From Caldilineaceae bacterium (GTDB taxonomy: Bacteria > Chloroflexota > Anaerolineae > Caldilineales > Caldilineaceae), in the NCBI GenBank assembly GCA_020634815.1, contig JACKBA010000011.1, positions 62,001 to 126,000 on the forward strand: 64,000 nt of DNA, given 5' to 3'. This document shows positions 15,888 to 23,997 of the stretch, one piece after another (position 1 is the stretch's first letter; every line of letters begins with the position of its first letter). The position numbers and the translations under genes are program-made. The notes under the pieces were generated by a model. That model saw nothing but the letters and a program-made list of their open reading frames with translations, was not told where the DNA came from and did no database searches.

Positions 15888-18671
15888 TCAGGCTGCTGCC
15901 ATTGAGCGCGTGATCTCCAACTGCTCAATACAGATTCGTTGCATGGCTTCGTCACCCAGATCGGTGGCTATCTGCAAGGCCTCCTGGGCGGCAAGCTGTG
16001 CGGGTTCGGCTTCGCCCAACTTCTGGTGGAGACGGCTGATCATGTGACTGAGGACCAACTGCGCCTTGCGATCTCCCATGGCGGCGTAGAGTGCGACGCT
16101 CTCCCGGGCATTGACCAGCGCCTCGGCATGGTAGCCCAAATGGTGGTCGAGCTTTGCCTGGGCAAAGAGAATTGCCGCGGTTTCCGTCTGGTCGCCGACC
16201 GTGCGGTTGGCTTCGTCGGCCTGGCGTAGATGGACGCCGGCGCGCGCCAGTTCCTTGCGATAGAGGGCGATGTCGGTCAGCAGGCGCAGCGTGCGCGATC
16301 GGACAATCTCGTCGTTGCGCTGGTCGAGGAACGCCAGTCCTTCCTGGCACAGTTGTTCCGCACGGCCCAAGTCCTGTTCAAAGTAGGCGATCAACCCCTG
16401 GCGGCAGCGCACCGCGGCCAGGCCGGCCGGCTGAGTCAGCGCGTCCCATAGCGTCTCGGCGCGGCGCAGCCTGGCATCAGCTTCCTCATACTCACCCTGT
16501 TCGATGTAGACATCCGCCAGGTCGACAAGCGCCTCGGCCATGCGCGCCTCGTTGCCGTTGGCGCGAAAGCCGTCGATGGCCGCGCCGAGCAGTTCGCGCG
16601 CGGCTGCATAGTCATCCTGGCGCAGGGCGATGCGCCCGAGAAAGAACGCATAGCGCGGCCGGCGAACGGTGTCGCCCAGCGCCTCGGCGGCTTCCAGGCC
16701 GGCCAGGAACCCCTGGCGCGCGTGGTGAAAGCGCGCGCGGGCAAACCACGGTGCCGCCGCAGCATCGACCAGCGCCAGCAGTTCCGGCCAGGATTGGCTG
16801 TTTCGTGCGATCTCCACCGCGTGCAGCAGATGGTCCCACTCGTGCTCCAGCCGCGCAAAGTCGCCGGCGGACCGCTGCGCCAGCGTCGTGTAGTAGGCCA
16901 CGAAGCGTCGCTGTGCATCGAGCCGGTCGGGCAGATCGGCCAGCTTTTCCTGCGCAAAGTCCGCCAGCAGGCGGTGCTGTACAAAGCGTTCGTCGCTGGC
17001 GAACTTGAGCATGGAGAGCGTCACAAGCAGGTCGAGCTCGTCGAGCGCAGCATCCGGTTCATTGCTGCAAATCGTCGCGATGGCCTCGGCGCTGAAGGAG
17101 CGACCATCGAAGAGGCCCATGAGGGCGAAGGTGCGCTGTAACGGGCCGGCCAGGGCATCCCAACTTACGCTGAAGCTGGTGCGCACGGAGCGGTTGCTGA
17201 TGCCGTGCGCCAGCCGCGCCGAGGCCGAATGCAGGCTGCGCACCATGCGCGCCAGGTCGCGCCGCGGCGAGGCAACGACGCGCTGTGCGGCGATCTCCAC
17301 CGCCAGCGGCAGCCCGCCCAGCAGGCTGCACAACGCCTCGGCCGCCGGTCGATCGGCGGCGATCGTCTCCGCGCCGAGAAGCTGCACCAGCAATTCGACG
17401 CCTTCCTGCGGAGGGAGTTCGCGCAGGTCGACGATCTCGGTCGTATGCAGGGCGACTTCGGCGCGGTCACGCGTTGTGATGAGCACGGGGCAGGCGGTCG
17501 CGCCCGGCAGCAGCAGGTCAATCGGCCGGCCGGCCACGACGTCGTCGAGCACGATCAGCGCGCGTTTGTCGGCGAGCAGGCTGCGCATCGCGGCGGCGCG
17601 TGCGGCAGGGCTGGCGATCTTGCTGAGGTCACGGTCATAGGCCACTGCCCAGCTCTGCAAGATGTCCATCGGTTCGTCGGTGGCGACGCGTCCCCACAGG
17701 ATGCCGTCGGGGAATGCGCTGCGCAGGTCATTGGCCACCGCTGCGGCCAGCGCCGTCTTGCCGACCCCACCCATGCCCACTACGGCGACGACGGCCGCGC
17801 GGCCGGGCTGCGTGAGCATGGCGACCACGCGCGCCACTTCCTCGCGGCGGCCAATGAGATGGCCCGGCGCTGCGATGGCCTGGAAGGGGGCTGGGCGCGC
17901 CGCTTCCGGCGCCGCCGTCACCCGATCGAAATCGCCCGCCAGGATACGGTCGTAGAGGGCGTTGGTTTCGGCCGAGGGTGGCACGCCCAATTCGTCCATG
18001 AGCGCCGATGCACACTCGTCGTATTGCTTGAGCGCAGCGGCGCGCTGGCCGTCGAGCGCCAGCACGCGCATCTTGAGCCGGTGCACTTCTTCGCGCTCGG
18101 GTTCTTCTGCCAGCAGGCGTGTACAGGCGTCGATGCCCACGTTGAACATGCGGCCTTCGTCGGCGCAGGCCGCCGCGAGCCGGTAGAGAATCTGGCGAAA
18201 CTGTCCCTCGAAGCGATCGCGTTCGCTGCGCAGCCATTCCACGAAGAGCGGCGAGCTATCCTCCAGCATGGAGTCGATGCCGTCGAGCAGCGGCCCGGCA
18301 TAGGCACGGTCAGCGGCGTGCAACTCCTCCAGCGTGGGCGCAGGCGCGCCGGCGACGGCGGCGAGGCGCTGAACATCGGACCGGCAGCGATCCAGGTTCA
18401 ATCCGACACGGCCATCGGCATCGATGAGATACTCGCCCTTGAGGTCGCCGAGCAGGTGCAACTCGCCGCGCAGGTAGGCACGGGCTTTCTGCTCGGGCCA
18501 GTCCGACCAGAAGAGGCCGGCCAGCCGTTCGCGTGTGACCGGTTCGCCCAGGACGGCCAGATAGTAGAGGATGGCGCGCGCCTTGATGCTGTTGCGCGGG
18601 CGGACGACGAGCGGGTCGTCTCCCAGCAAGATCTGTGGCGATCCAAATAGTTTGAGAAGCAGCGTAGTCAT
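15888..18671 (-). CDS. AfsR/SARP-like regulator: BTAD + NB-ARC (STAND) ATPase + TPR, paralogue B
   Basis: The 927-residue product has the same architecture as the protein at 11358. A winged helix (LLLKLFGSPQILLGDD, LAGLFWSDWPEQKARAYL) is followed by a BTAD domain (DRAYAGPLLDGIDSM, KMRVLALDGQRAAALKQYD), an NB-ARC domain with Walker A GMGGVGKTA near 300 and Walker B ALIVLDDVV near 373, and C-terminal TPR-like repeats (YIEQGEYEEADARLRRAE). It starts at ATG 18671 and is divergent from the cupredoxin-like gene across a spacer holding an ATCAACR operator. Together with A it forms a duplicated protease/regulator arrangement. The paralogues differ mainly in the TPR region, so they probably sense different signals. 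Confidence 0.87.
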   Translation of the reverse strand: MTTLLLKLFGSPQILLGDDPLVVRPRNSIKARAILYYLAVLGEPVTRERLAGLFWSDWPEQKARAYLRGELHLLGDLKGEYLIDADGRVGLNLDRCRSDVQRLAAVAGAPAPTLEELHAADRAYAGPLLDGIDSMLEDSSPLFVEWLRSERDRFEGQFRQILYRLAAACADEGRMFNVGIDACTRLLAEEPEREEVHRLKMRVLALDGQRAAALKQYDECASALMDELGVPPSAETNALYDRILAGDFDRVTAAPEAARPAPFQAIAAPGHLIGRREEVARVVAMLTQPGRAAVVAVVGMGGVGKTALAAAVANDLRSAFPDGILWGRVATDEPMDILQSWAVAYDRDLSKIASPAARAAAMRSLLADKRALIVLDDVVAGRPIDLLLPGATACPVLITTRDRAEVALHTTEIVDLRELPPQEGVELLVQLLGAETIAADRPAAEALCSLLGGLPLAVEIAAQRVVASPRRDLARMVRSLHSASARLAHGISNRSVRTSFSVSWDALAGPLQRTFALMGLFDGRSFSAEAIATICSNEPDAALDELDLLVTLSMLKFASDERFVQHRLLADFAQEKLADLPDRLDAQRRFVAYYTTLAQRSAGDFARLEHEWDHLLHAVEIARNSQSWPELLALVDAAAAPWFARARFHHARQGFLAGLEAAEALGDTVRRPRYAFFLGRIALRQDDYAAARELLGAAIDGFRANGNEARMAEALVDLADVYIEQGEYEEADARLRRAETLWDALTQPAGLAAVRCRQGLIAYFEQDLGRAEQLCQEGLAFLDQRNDEIVRSRTLRLLTDIALYRKELARAGVHLRQADEANRTVGDQTETAAILFAQAKLDHHLGYHAEALVNARESVALYAAMGDRKAQLVLSHMISRLHQKLGEAEPAQLAAQEALQIATDLGDEAMQRICIEQLEITRSMAAA

Positions 18672-18979
18672 GATTCGGCCTGAGCCCGGTGGTCAACGAA
18701 GCGTCATTGCCCGCAAGCCTGAACGGTCAAGTGTCGGGATGCAACACCCGCCGGTGGAGAGTGCTGCCCCTTGCAGGTGTCATCATTGCAGTATACGGGG
18801 AAGAAAGTCCGCTGTCCAACAGCAGCGTAACGGCGCCGACAACCTGGTCCTTTTCCGCGCGCGGCGATCGCGTTGATCGACCATCAACACTTGATCAACG
18901 CGCCGGCTGCTATGCTGGTGACAACGAACGCAAGCAGTAACCTCACCGTAGGTTCGAACGAGCAACAAGGAGTTTCGCC
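18672..18979. other. 308-base divergent spacer between regulator B and the cupredoxin-like gene
   Basis: No gene is supported here. The left two thirds, next to regulator B, show no clear site. The right part holds the operator/promoter region at 18869-18916. An AAGGAG ribosome-binding site lies just before ATG 18980. Confidence 0.6.
18869..18916 (+). promoter_or_regulatory. SARP-like operator (ATCAACA/ATCAACG, 11-bp pitch), inverted repeat and extended -10
   Basis: ATCAACA (18883-18889) and ATCAACG (18894-18900) are direct repeats 11 bp apart. Ten bases later TG-C-TATGCT (18908-18916) forms an extended -10 reading toward the cupredoxin-like gene. The second heptamer is also the right arm of a perfect 10-bp inverted repeat, CGCGTTGATC (18869-18878) with GATCAACGCG (18893-18902). 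A minus-strand copy of the heptamer is therefore present and could serve regulator B. Confidence 0.55.
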
Positions 18980-19594
18980 ATGATCGCCCAACACCGCCAG
19001 CCGTCCTCTGACCTGACTGCACACCGCCTGGCTGCCGTGGCGCCAGTGTCTGCGCCGGAGATGGGTGCCCCGGCACGCATCTACAAACTGTCGGCCGTAC
19101 CGGCGCCGGGTTCGGGTGGCGAAGCGGGGCGGGCGATCCTCACGCTTCAGCGCCACCAGGCGATCGTGGATTATTTGCGGCGGCGCCTGAGCCATGCCGG
19201 CGACGCCATGCGCAGCAGCGAGCAACTTGACTGCGATGCACAGGTGCTCTCGCAGCACTGCGGCCTGGCCATCGACAAGGTGCGGCGTCTGCTGCCCGAG
19301 GACGCGCGCCAGACGCACAATCTTATGCGTCCCTTTGTGATTCGCGCCGTGCGCGGCGAGCAGATCGAACTGCATATCAGCAACGGGCTGCCTGGCCCGC
19401 TGCTGCCAGCCCTGCTCGACGACGATTTCGGCATCCAGCAGGGCGCATCATGCCGGCGCCCGCTCGACACCGGTGAGCAAGGTGTGTTTCTCCTGACCTG
19501 CAAGCAGACCGGCATCTACCCGATCTATAACCAGGCGTGCCCGCAAGGTAGCGCGAATCGATGTCTCCTCGGTGTGCTGATGATCGAACCCTGA
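18980..19594 (+). CDS. Cupredoxin-like protein without a signal peptide or evident copper site
   Basis: The 204-residue product starts at ATG 18980 behind AAGGAG. The N-terminal 90 residues are helical. The C-terminal ~110 residues resemble a cupredoxin/multicopper-oxidase beta sandwich: MRPFVIRAVRGEQIELHISN is the typical 'R-x-G-D/E' strand pair, and FLLTCKQTGIYPIYNQACP followed by CLLGVLMIEP matches the strand before the copper loop. The usual His-Cys-His copper ligands are not clearly present, so copper binding is doubtful. No export signal is visible. The SARP-like operator upstream links it to the regulators on its left. The fold is inference from pattern only, and the role is unknown. 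Confidence 0.5.
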   Translation: MIAQHRQPSSDLTAHRLAAVAPVSAPEMGAPARIYKLSAVPAPGSGGEAGRAILTLQRHQAIVDYLRRRLSHAGDAMRSSEQLDCDAQVLSQHCGLAIDKVRRLLPEDARQTHNLMRPFVIRAVRGEQIELHISNGLPGPLLPALLDDDFGIQQGASCRRPLDTGEQGVFLLTCKQTGIYPIYNQACPQGSANRCLLGVLMIEP

Positions 19595-19911
19595 GTCGGC
19601 AGGCACAATTCTCCGCATCTCGACAGCATGGACGGGCCGCTTCGGTACGAGGCGGCTCGTTCCGCATCCCTCTGGTGTGTGATACCTCGTGTACGATTCA
19701 AGTAGGGTGGCTTTTTCGAAGGTCGTAAGGACCGTGATAGACTGGCGCGGCATGGGAAGAGGTTGCCTGAGCAGGGCAATAGCCCGAATACAGTTCGCCG
19801 TCTGGCGATCAGCCGCAAGACAGGCGACCAACATCCCCAAACCTGGAACCATTTCACTTTGCACCATTCGCGGCTCTGCCCGACTGTCGCCTACGCTGAC
19901 GAGGAGTGTCT
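19595..19911 (+). other. 317-base spacer with a probable terminator hairpin
   Basis: No convincing gene is present. CCGCTTCG (19637-19644) pairs with CGAGGCGG (19648-19655) around a 3-base loop, about 40 bases after the cupredoxin-like stop, which may end that transcript although there is no T tract. The remainder leads to a GAGGAG ribosome-binding site before ATG 19912. No clear promoter is recognised. Confidence 0.45.
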
Positions 19912-20769
19912 ATGAAGGCCATTGTTCGCTATCTGATCCTGGGTGTGTTGCTCCTGGCTGTCGCCGCATGTGGAGCGCCGGCGGCTACACCGGCTGCGCC
20001 GGAAGTTGCTGCCGAACCGACGGCGGCGCCGGAAGCCGAAGAGAGCCCCACTCCTGCCCCTGCCCAGACCGGCATCGTGACCGTCGGCATCGATCCCTCC
20101 TTCGAGCCGTTTGTCTTTGCGAAGGACGGCAAGCTCTCCGGCTTTGACGTCGACCTGCTCAACGCCATGGCCGCCGACGGTGACTTTGAAGTGGCGTACG
20201 TTGTCTCTGATTTTGACGAAATCTTCGCGGGCCTGCAGAGCGGCAAATATGATGCCGCCATCAGCGCCATTACCATCACCGATGCACGCAAGGAGATCGT
20301 CGACTTCACGGAACCCTACTTTGAGTCGGGCAACGCGCCGGTCTCGTTCTACAACCCTGGTCAGGGCATCGCCATCCGCACGGACAACACGGCCATTACG
20401 GGGCCTGAGAGCCTGACCGAGGGTGTGCGCGTGGGTGTCAAGTCAGGCACGACCGGTGCAGAATTTGCGGCGGAGAACACGACCGCCGAGTTGGTGGAGT
20501 TCGTCGAGTCCAAGCCGGCCCTGGATGCGCTGACTGCGGGTGAGGTGGATGCGGTCATCGTGGATATCCCCGTCATCGTCGGCTACATCAAGAGCAACCC
20601 CAACGCCGGACTGCGCGTGACGGGCGGGCCGGTTACGGAGGAGGCCTACGGCATTGCGGTCAGCAAGGACAAGCCGGAGGTGCTGGCGAAACTCAATGAG
20701 GCGTTGGCCAGGGTGCGTGGCAGCGACCAGTATGCCACGCTCTTCAACACATGGTTCGGCACCCCCTGA
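19912..20769 (+). CDS. ABC amino-acid-type solute-binding lipoprotein (SBP family 3)
   Basis: The start at ATG 19912 is set by GAGGAG five bases upstream; a GTG at 19906 is less likely. The product has about 285 residues with a lipoprotein signal (IVRYLILGVLLLAVAAC) and an Ala/Pro/Glu linker to about residue 50. The binding-protein fold shows family-3 signatures: VGIDPSFEPFVF, the FDVDLLNAMA strand-helix, GKYDAAISAITITDARKE, and GVKSGTTGAEFA in lobe 2. It should capture a polar amino acid or similar small solute outside the membrane. There are no permease or ATPase genes beside it, so it is an orphan binding protein that must borrow a transporter or act as a sensor. Confidence 0.88.
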   Translation: MKAIVRYLILGVLLLAVAACGAPAATPAAPEVAAEPTAAPEAEESPTPAPAQTGIVTVGIDPSFEPFVFAKDGKLSGFDVDLLNAMAADGDFEVAYVVSDFDEIFAGLQSGKYDAAISAITITDARKEIVDFTEPYFESGNAPVSFYNPGQGIAIRTDNTAITGPESLTEGVRVGVKSGTTGAEFAAENTTAELVEFVESKPALDALTAGEVDAVIVDIPVIVGYIKSNPNAGLRVTGGPVTEEAYGIAVSKDKPEVLAKLNEALARVRGSDQYATLFNTWFGTP

Positions 20770-20883
20770 GTAGCTGTGACGCGCTGATACCGGTAGAATG
20801 GTAGGTGAGTGAGACGAGGCGGCGGCCCTGTCGGCTTGCGGGCGCTGCGACCTGGATGCTGAATAGGTTCCGCTGTCGCATCT

Positions 20884-20899
20884 TGTGAGCACCCTCACA
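20884..20899. promoter_or_regulatory. Inverted repeat TGTGAG-N4-CTCACA upstream of katG
   Basis: A perfect 6+6 inverted repeat with a 4-base spacer lies 85 bases before the katG start, a suitable place for a dimeric repressor or activator. It does not match the Fur/PerR or OxyR consensus well enough to name the regulator. Confidence 0.4.
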
Positions 20900-20918
20900 G
20901 CATCGGTGTGAACCTGCC

Positions 20919-20959
20919 GCAAGAATTCAGAACTGGCTGCAAAGGTGCAAGAATTCAGA
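20919..20959 (+). repeat. Direct repeat GCAAGAATTCAGA upstream of katG
   Basis: The 13-base word GCAAGAATTCAGA occurs at 20919-20931 and again at 20947-20959, a 28-bp pitch, ending 24 bases before the katG ATG. It may be part of a tandem operator or a small duplication. Confidence 0.6.
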
Positions 20960-20983
20960 CCTGACCATAAAGGAGTGAACAGA

Positions 20984-23179
20984 ATGAGCAACGAAAACAA
21001 ATGCCCGGTTACGGGCCGCATCGACAAGCCAATCGCCGGCGGTGGCATGTCAAACCAGGATTGGTGGCCGAACCAACTGAACCTCAGGGTGCTGCATCAG
21101 AATTCGCCCGCCGGCAACCCCATGGGCGAAGGGTTCAACTATGCGGAGGAATTCAAGAAGCTCGATCTGGCAGCCGTGAAGCAGGATCTCTATGCCCTCA
21201 TGACTGACTCGCAAGATTGGTGGCCGGCGGACTGGGGGCACTACGGCGGGCTCTTTATTCGCATGGCATGGCACAGCGCCGGCACCTATCGCACCGGCGA
21301 CGGCCGCGGTGGAGGCGGGTCGGGCAGCCAGCGCTTTGCGCCGCTCAATAGTTGGCCGGACAATGTGAACCTGGACAAGGCGCGCCGCCTGCTCTGGCCG
21401 ATCAAGCAGAAGTATGGCAAGCAGCTCTCCTGGGCCGACCTCATGATCCTGGCCGGCAACTGCGCGCTGGAATCTATGGGCTTCAAGACCTTTGGTTTCG
21501 GCGGCGGGCGCGAGGATATCTGGGAGCCGGAAGAGGACATTTATTGGGGTTCCGAGGATACGTGGTTGGGCGACAAACGCTACACCGGCGAACGGGATCT
21601 CGACAATCCGCTGGCTGCCGTGCAGATGGGCCTCATCTACGTGAATCCGGAAGGCCCCAACGGCAACCCCGATCCGGTCGCCTCGGGCCGTGACGTGCGC
21701 GAAACCTTTGCCCGCATGGCCATGAACGACTACGAGACCGTTGCGCTCACCGCCGGCGGCCACACGTTCGGCAAGGCCCACGGCGCCGGCGATCCTGCGC
21801 TGGTCGGCCCTGAGCCGGAGGCTGCGCCCATCGAGGAGATGGGGCTCGGCTGGAAGAGCAGCTTTGGCAGTGGCAAGGCCGGCGATGCCATCGGCAGCGG
21901 CATCGAGGGCGCCTGGAAGCCGAATCCCACCACCTGGGACATGGGCTATCTGAAGGTGCTCTTCAAATATGAGTGGGAATTGGTCAAGAGCCCGGCCGGT
22001 GCGCACCAGTGGCTGGCCAAGGACGTGGAAGAAGAGGATATGGTGGTCGACGCCTTCGACCCGACGAAGAAGCACCGTCCCATGATGACCACGGCCGATC
22101 TCTCCCTGCGCTTCGATCCCATTTACGAGCCGATTTCGCGGCACTTTTTGGAGAATCCCGAGGAATTTGCCGATGCGTTCGCTCGCGCATGGTTCAAGTT
22201 GACGCACCGTGACATGGGACCCCGCGCCCGCTATCTCGGCCCGGAGGTTCCCGCGGAGGAGTTGATCTGGCAGGATCCGGTTCCTGCGGTCGATCATACG
22301 TTGATCGATGCCCAGGATGTCGCCGCCCTCAAGGCCAAGATTCTTGCCTCGGGACTCACCATTCCCCAACTGGTCAGCACGGCATGGGCGTCGGCGTCCA
22401 CCTTCCGCGGCTCCGACAAGCGCGGCGGCGCCAACGGGGCGCGCATTCGCCTTGCCCCGCAGAAGGATTGGGACGTGAACCAGCCTGCCCAACTGGCAAC
22501 CGTGTTGCAGACCCTGGAGGGTATCCAACGGGACTTCAACAACGCACAGAGCGGCGGCAAAAAAGTCTCCCTGGCCGACCTGATCGTCCTGGGCGGTTGC
22601 GCCGGCGTCGAGCAGGCGGCGAAGAATGCCGGCCATGCGGTGACCGTTCCCTTCACGCCTGGGCGGACGGATGCCTCGCAGGAGCAGACCGACGTGGAAG
22701 CGTTCGCCGTGCTTGAGCCGGTGGCCGACGGTTTCCGCAACTATCAGAAGAGCAAGTTCACCGTATCGGCCGAGGAACTCCTGATCGATCGCGCGCAATT
22801 GCTGACGCTGACCGCGCCCGAGATGACGGTGCTCATCGGCGGCCTGCGCGCCCTGAACGCCAATGCCGGCCAGGCGCCGCATGGCGTCTTCACCAGCCGG
22901 CCCGGGACCCTAACCAACGACTTCTTCGTGAATCTGCTCGACATGCGCACGGCATGGAAGCCCACCGCCGAAGACGCCGACCTCTTTGAGGGCCGCGACC
23001 GGTCGACGGGCGAACTCAAGTGGACCGGCACCCGTGTCGATCTCGTTTTCGGGGCGAACTCCCAACTGCGCGCACTGGCGGAAGTCTACGGATGCGCTGA
23101 TTCCCAGGAGAAGTTCGTGAACGACTTCGTGGCAGCCTGGAACAAGGTCATGAATCTCGACCGGTTCGACCTCGCCTGA
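20984..23179 (+). CDS. katG: Catalase-peroxidase KatG
   Basis: KatG is a bifunctional haem enzyme that disproportionates hydrogen peroxide and oxidises reductants. The 731-residue length, starting MSNENKCPVTG behind AAAGGAG, is normal for the family. The distal site is RMAWHSAGTYR (R93, W96, H97) and the proximal haem ligand is H260 in GGHTFGKAHG. The Trp-Tyr-Met adduct needed for catalase activity is complete: W96, Y219 in LIYVNPEG, and M245 in RMAMND, matching the spacing of M. tuberculosis W107-Y229-M255. The C-terminal pseudo-domain is intact (RGSDKRGGANGARIRLAPQ). It is transcribed alone, with an operator-like inverted repeat upstream and a strong terminator downstream. Confidence 0.98.
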   Translation: MSNENKCPVTGRIDKPIAGGGMSNQDWWPNQLNLRVLHQNSPAGNPMGEGFNYAEEFKKLDLAAVKQDLYALMTDSQDWWPADWGHYGGLFIRMAWHSAGTYRTGDGRGGGGSGSQRFAPLNSWPDNVNLDKARRLLWPIKQKYGKQLSWADLMILAGNCALESMGFKTFGFGGGREDIWEPEEDIYWGSEDTWLGDKRYTGERDLDNPLAAVQMGLIYVNPEGPNGNPDPVASGRDVRETFARMAMNDYETVALTAGGHTFGKAHGAGDPALVGPEPEAAPIEEMGLGWKSSFGSGKAGDAIGSGIEGAWKPNPTTWDMGYLKVLFKYEWELVKSPAGAHQWLAKDVEEEDMVVDAFDPTKKHRPMMTTADLSLRFDPIYEPISRHFLENPEEFADAFARAWFKLTHRDMGPRARYLGPEVPAEELIWQDPVPAVDHTLIDAQDVAALKAKILASGLTIPQLVSTAWASASTFRGSDKRGGANGARIRLAPQKDWDVNQPAQLATVLQTLEGIQRDFNNAQSGGKKVSLADLIVLGGCAGVEQAAKNAGHAVTVPFTPGRTDASQEQTDVEAFAVLEPVADGFRNYQKSKFTVSAEELLIDRAQLLTLTAPEMTVLIGGLRALNANAGQAPHGVFTSRPGTLTNDFFVNLLDMRTAWKPTAEDADLFEGRDRSTGELKWTGTRVDLVFGANSQLRALAEVYGCADSQEKFVNDFVAAWNKVMNLDRFDLA

Positions 23180-23264
23180 TCCCCATCCCTCGGCTTCGGG
23201 AAATTACGGGAAGCGGCTGAATGTGGCCCCTGGGCCACCTGTTTGCAGGAACTGCATAAATGAA

Positions 23265-23310
23265 CCGCTGCTCCACCGATGCCTCCCGGCTCGGTGGAGC
23301 AGCGGCTTTT
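23265..23310 (+). terminator. Rho-independent terminator of katG
   Basis: CCGCTGCTCCACCG (23265-23278) and CGGTGGAGCAGCGG (23292-23305) form a perfect 14-bp stem with a 13-base loop, followed by CTTTT. A smaller hairpin GTGGCCC-CT-GGGCCAC lies before it at 23223-23238. Confidence 0.9.
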
Positions 23311-23449
23311 CCAGCCCGAACGGCCGGCGACGTGAGCATCTCTCATCCATACAGGATTGATCTACGCTGTTGCCATCAAGTAAGATAAACTTGAGGTACG
23401 GAATTGCAGGACTTTGCCAGCCACGATTCTTGCTCAGGAGGTCAATCAA

Positions 23450-23929
23450 GTGACGGACAGTTTGAATTTTACCGAATCCGAATGGGAGTTGCTGGAAAGC
23501 GCGCCGATGATGGCCGGCTTGCTTGTCGGCGATCTCTCAGCGCCCGAGGGTTGGGTCAACGAGTTGAATGCCGTATTTGACGCTGCAGAGTGGTCCGAGC
23601 ACGCATCCGGCAGCTTACTGCTGCGCGCCGTCACCGAGCGAATGGTGGCACGTGAGGGGGACAGCATCGACCTGCCGGCGGACCTGCCCGGCAGCCCGGC
23701 TGAGGCAAGGGCACACCTGATTGCCGGTTGCCGGCAGGCGGTGAAGCTGGTGCAACAGAAGCTGCCTGCCGAAGCCGTAGCCTATCGTCAGTGGCTTCTG
23801 TTGTTGGCGCGCAAGGCAGCAGAGTCAACCAAAGAAGGCGGTTTCCTCGGCATCGGTGGCACCTTGATCAGCGCAGAGGAACGCAGCGCGCTCCACGAAC
23901 TCGAGACTGCGCTGGCGATAGCCGGATAA
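23450..23929 (+). CDS. Hypothetical protein, 159 residues
   Basis: I read a GTG start at 23450 because CAGGAGG is eight bases upstream. The product begins MTDSLNFTESEWELLESAP and is all-helical and acidic without signal or membrane segments. Recognisable features are WELLESAPMMAGLLVGDLS, a middle AEARAHLIAGCRQAVKLVQQ helix, and the C-terminal GGFLGIGGTLISAEERSAL. In my recollection, small proteins with an 'AP..AG..V' helix and a GG-F-LGIGG-x-x-V/I-S loop are common in Chloroflexota and cyanobacteria without assigned function. It stands alone between katG and a converging operon, separated from the latter by a very strong hairpin. Confidence 0.7.
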   Translation: MTDSLNFTESEWELLESAPMMAGLLVGDLSAPEGWVNELNAVFDAAEWSEHASGSLLLRAVTERMVAREGDSIDLPADLPGSPAEARAHLIAGCRQAVKLVQQKLPAEAVAYRQWLLLLARKAAESTKEGGFLGIGGTLISAEERSALHELETALAIAG

Positions 23930-23938
23930 CGCAAAACG

Positions 23939-23984
23939 CAAGCGAACGCTGATCTTCACGCACGTGAAGATCAGCGTTCGCTTG
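23939..23984. terminator. 22-bp perfect hairpin, bidirectional terminator between convergent genes
   Basis: The arms 23939-23960 and 23963-23984 are exact reverse complements over 22 bases around a 2-base loop (CA). The hairpin sits in the 68-base gap between the converging stops at 23929 and 23998. The lack of mismatches over the whole stem is unusual for an ordinary terminator. Confidence 0.85.
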
Positions 23985-23997
23985 GCCAGCCCGTTGT

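Noticed and set aside
11358..18671. STAND ATPases as anti-phage (Avs-like) proteins
   Set aside because: Both have an N-terminal winged helix and BTAD domain instead of an effector nuclease or protease, so transcription control is the better reading.
18672..18979. Small plus-strand ORF at 18689-18940
   Set aside because: No ribosome-binding site, no recognisable protein features, and it overlaps the operator/promoter region.
21050..22882. Long open frame opposite katG (610 codons)
   Set aside because: It is the antisense shadow of a fully conserved katG; GC-rich codon use leaves the opposite frame open. The protein has no family features.
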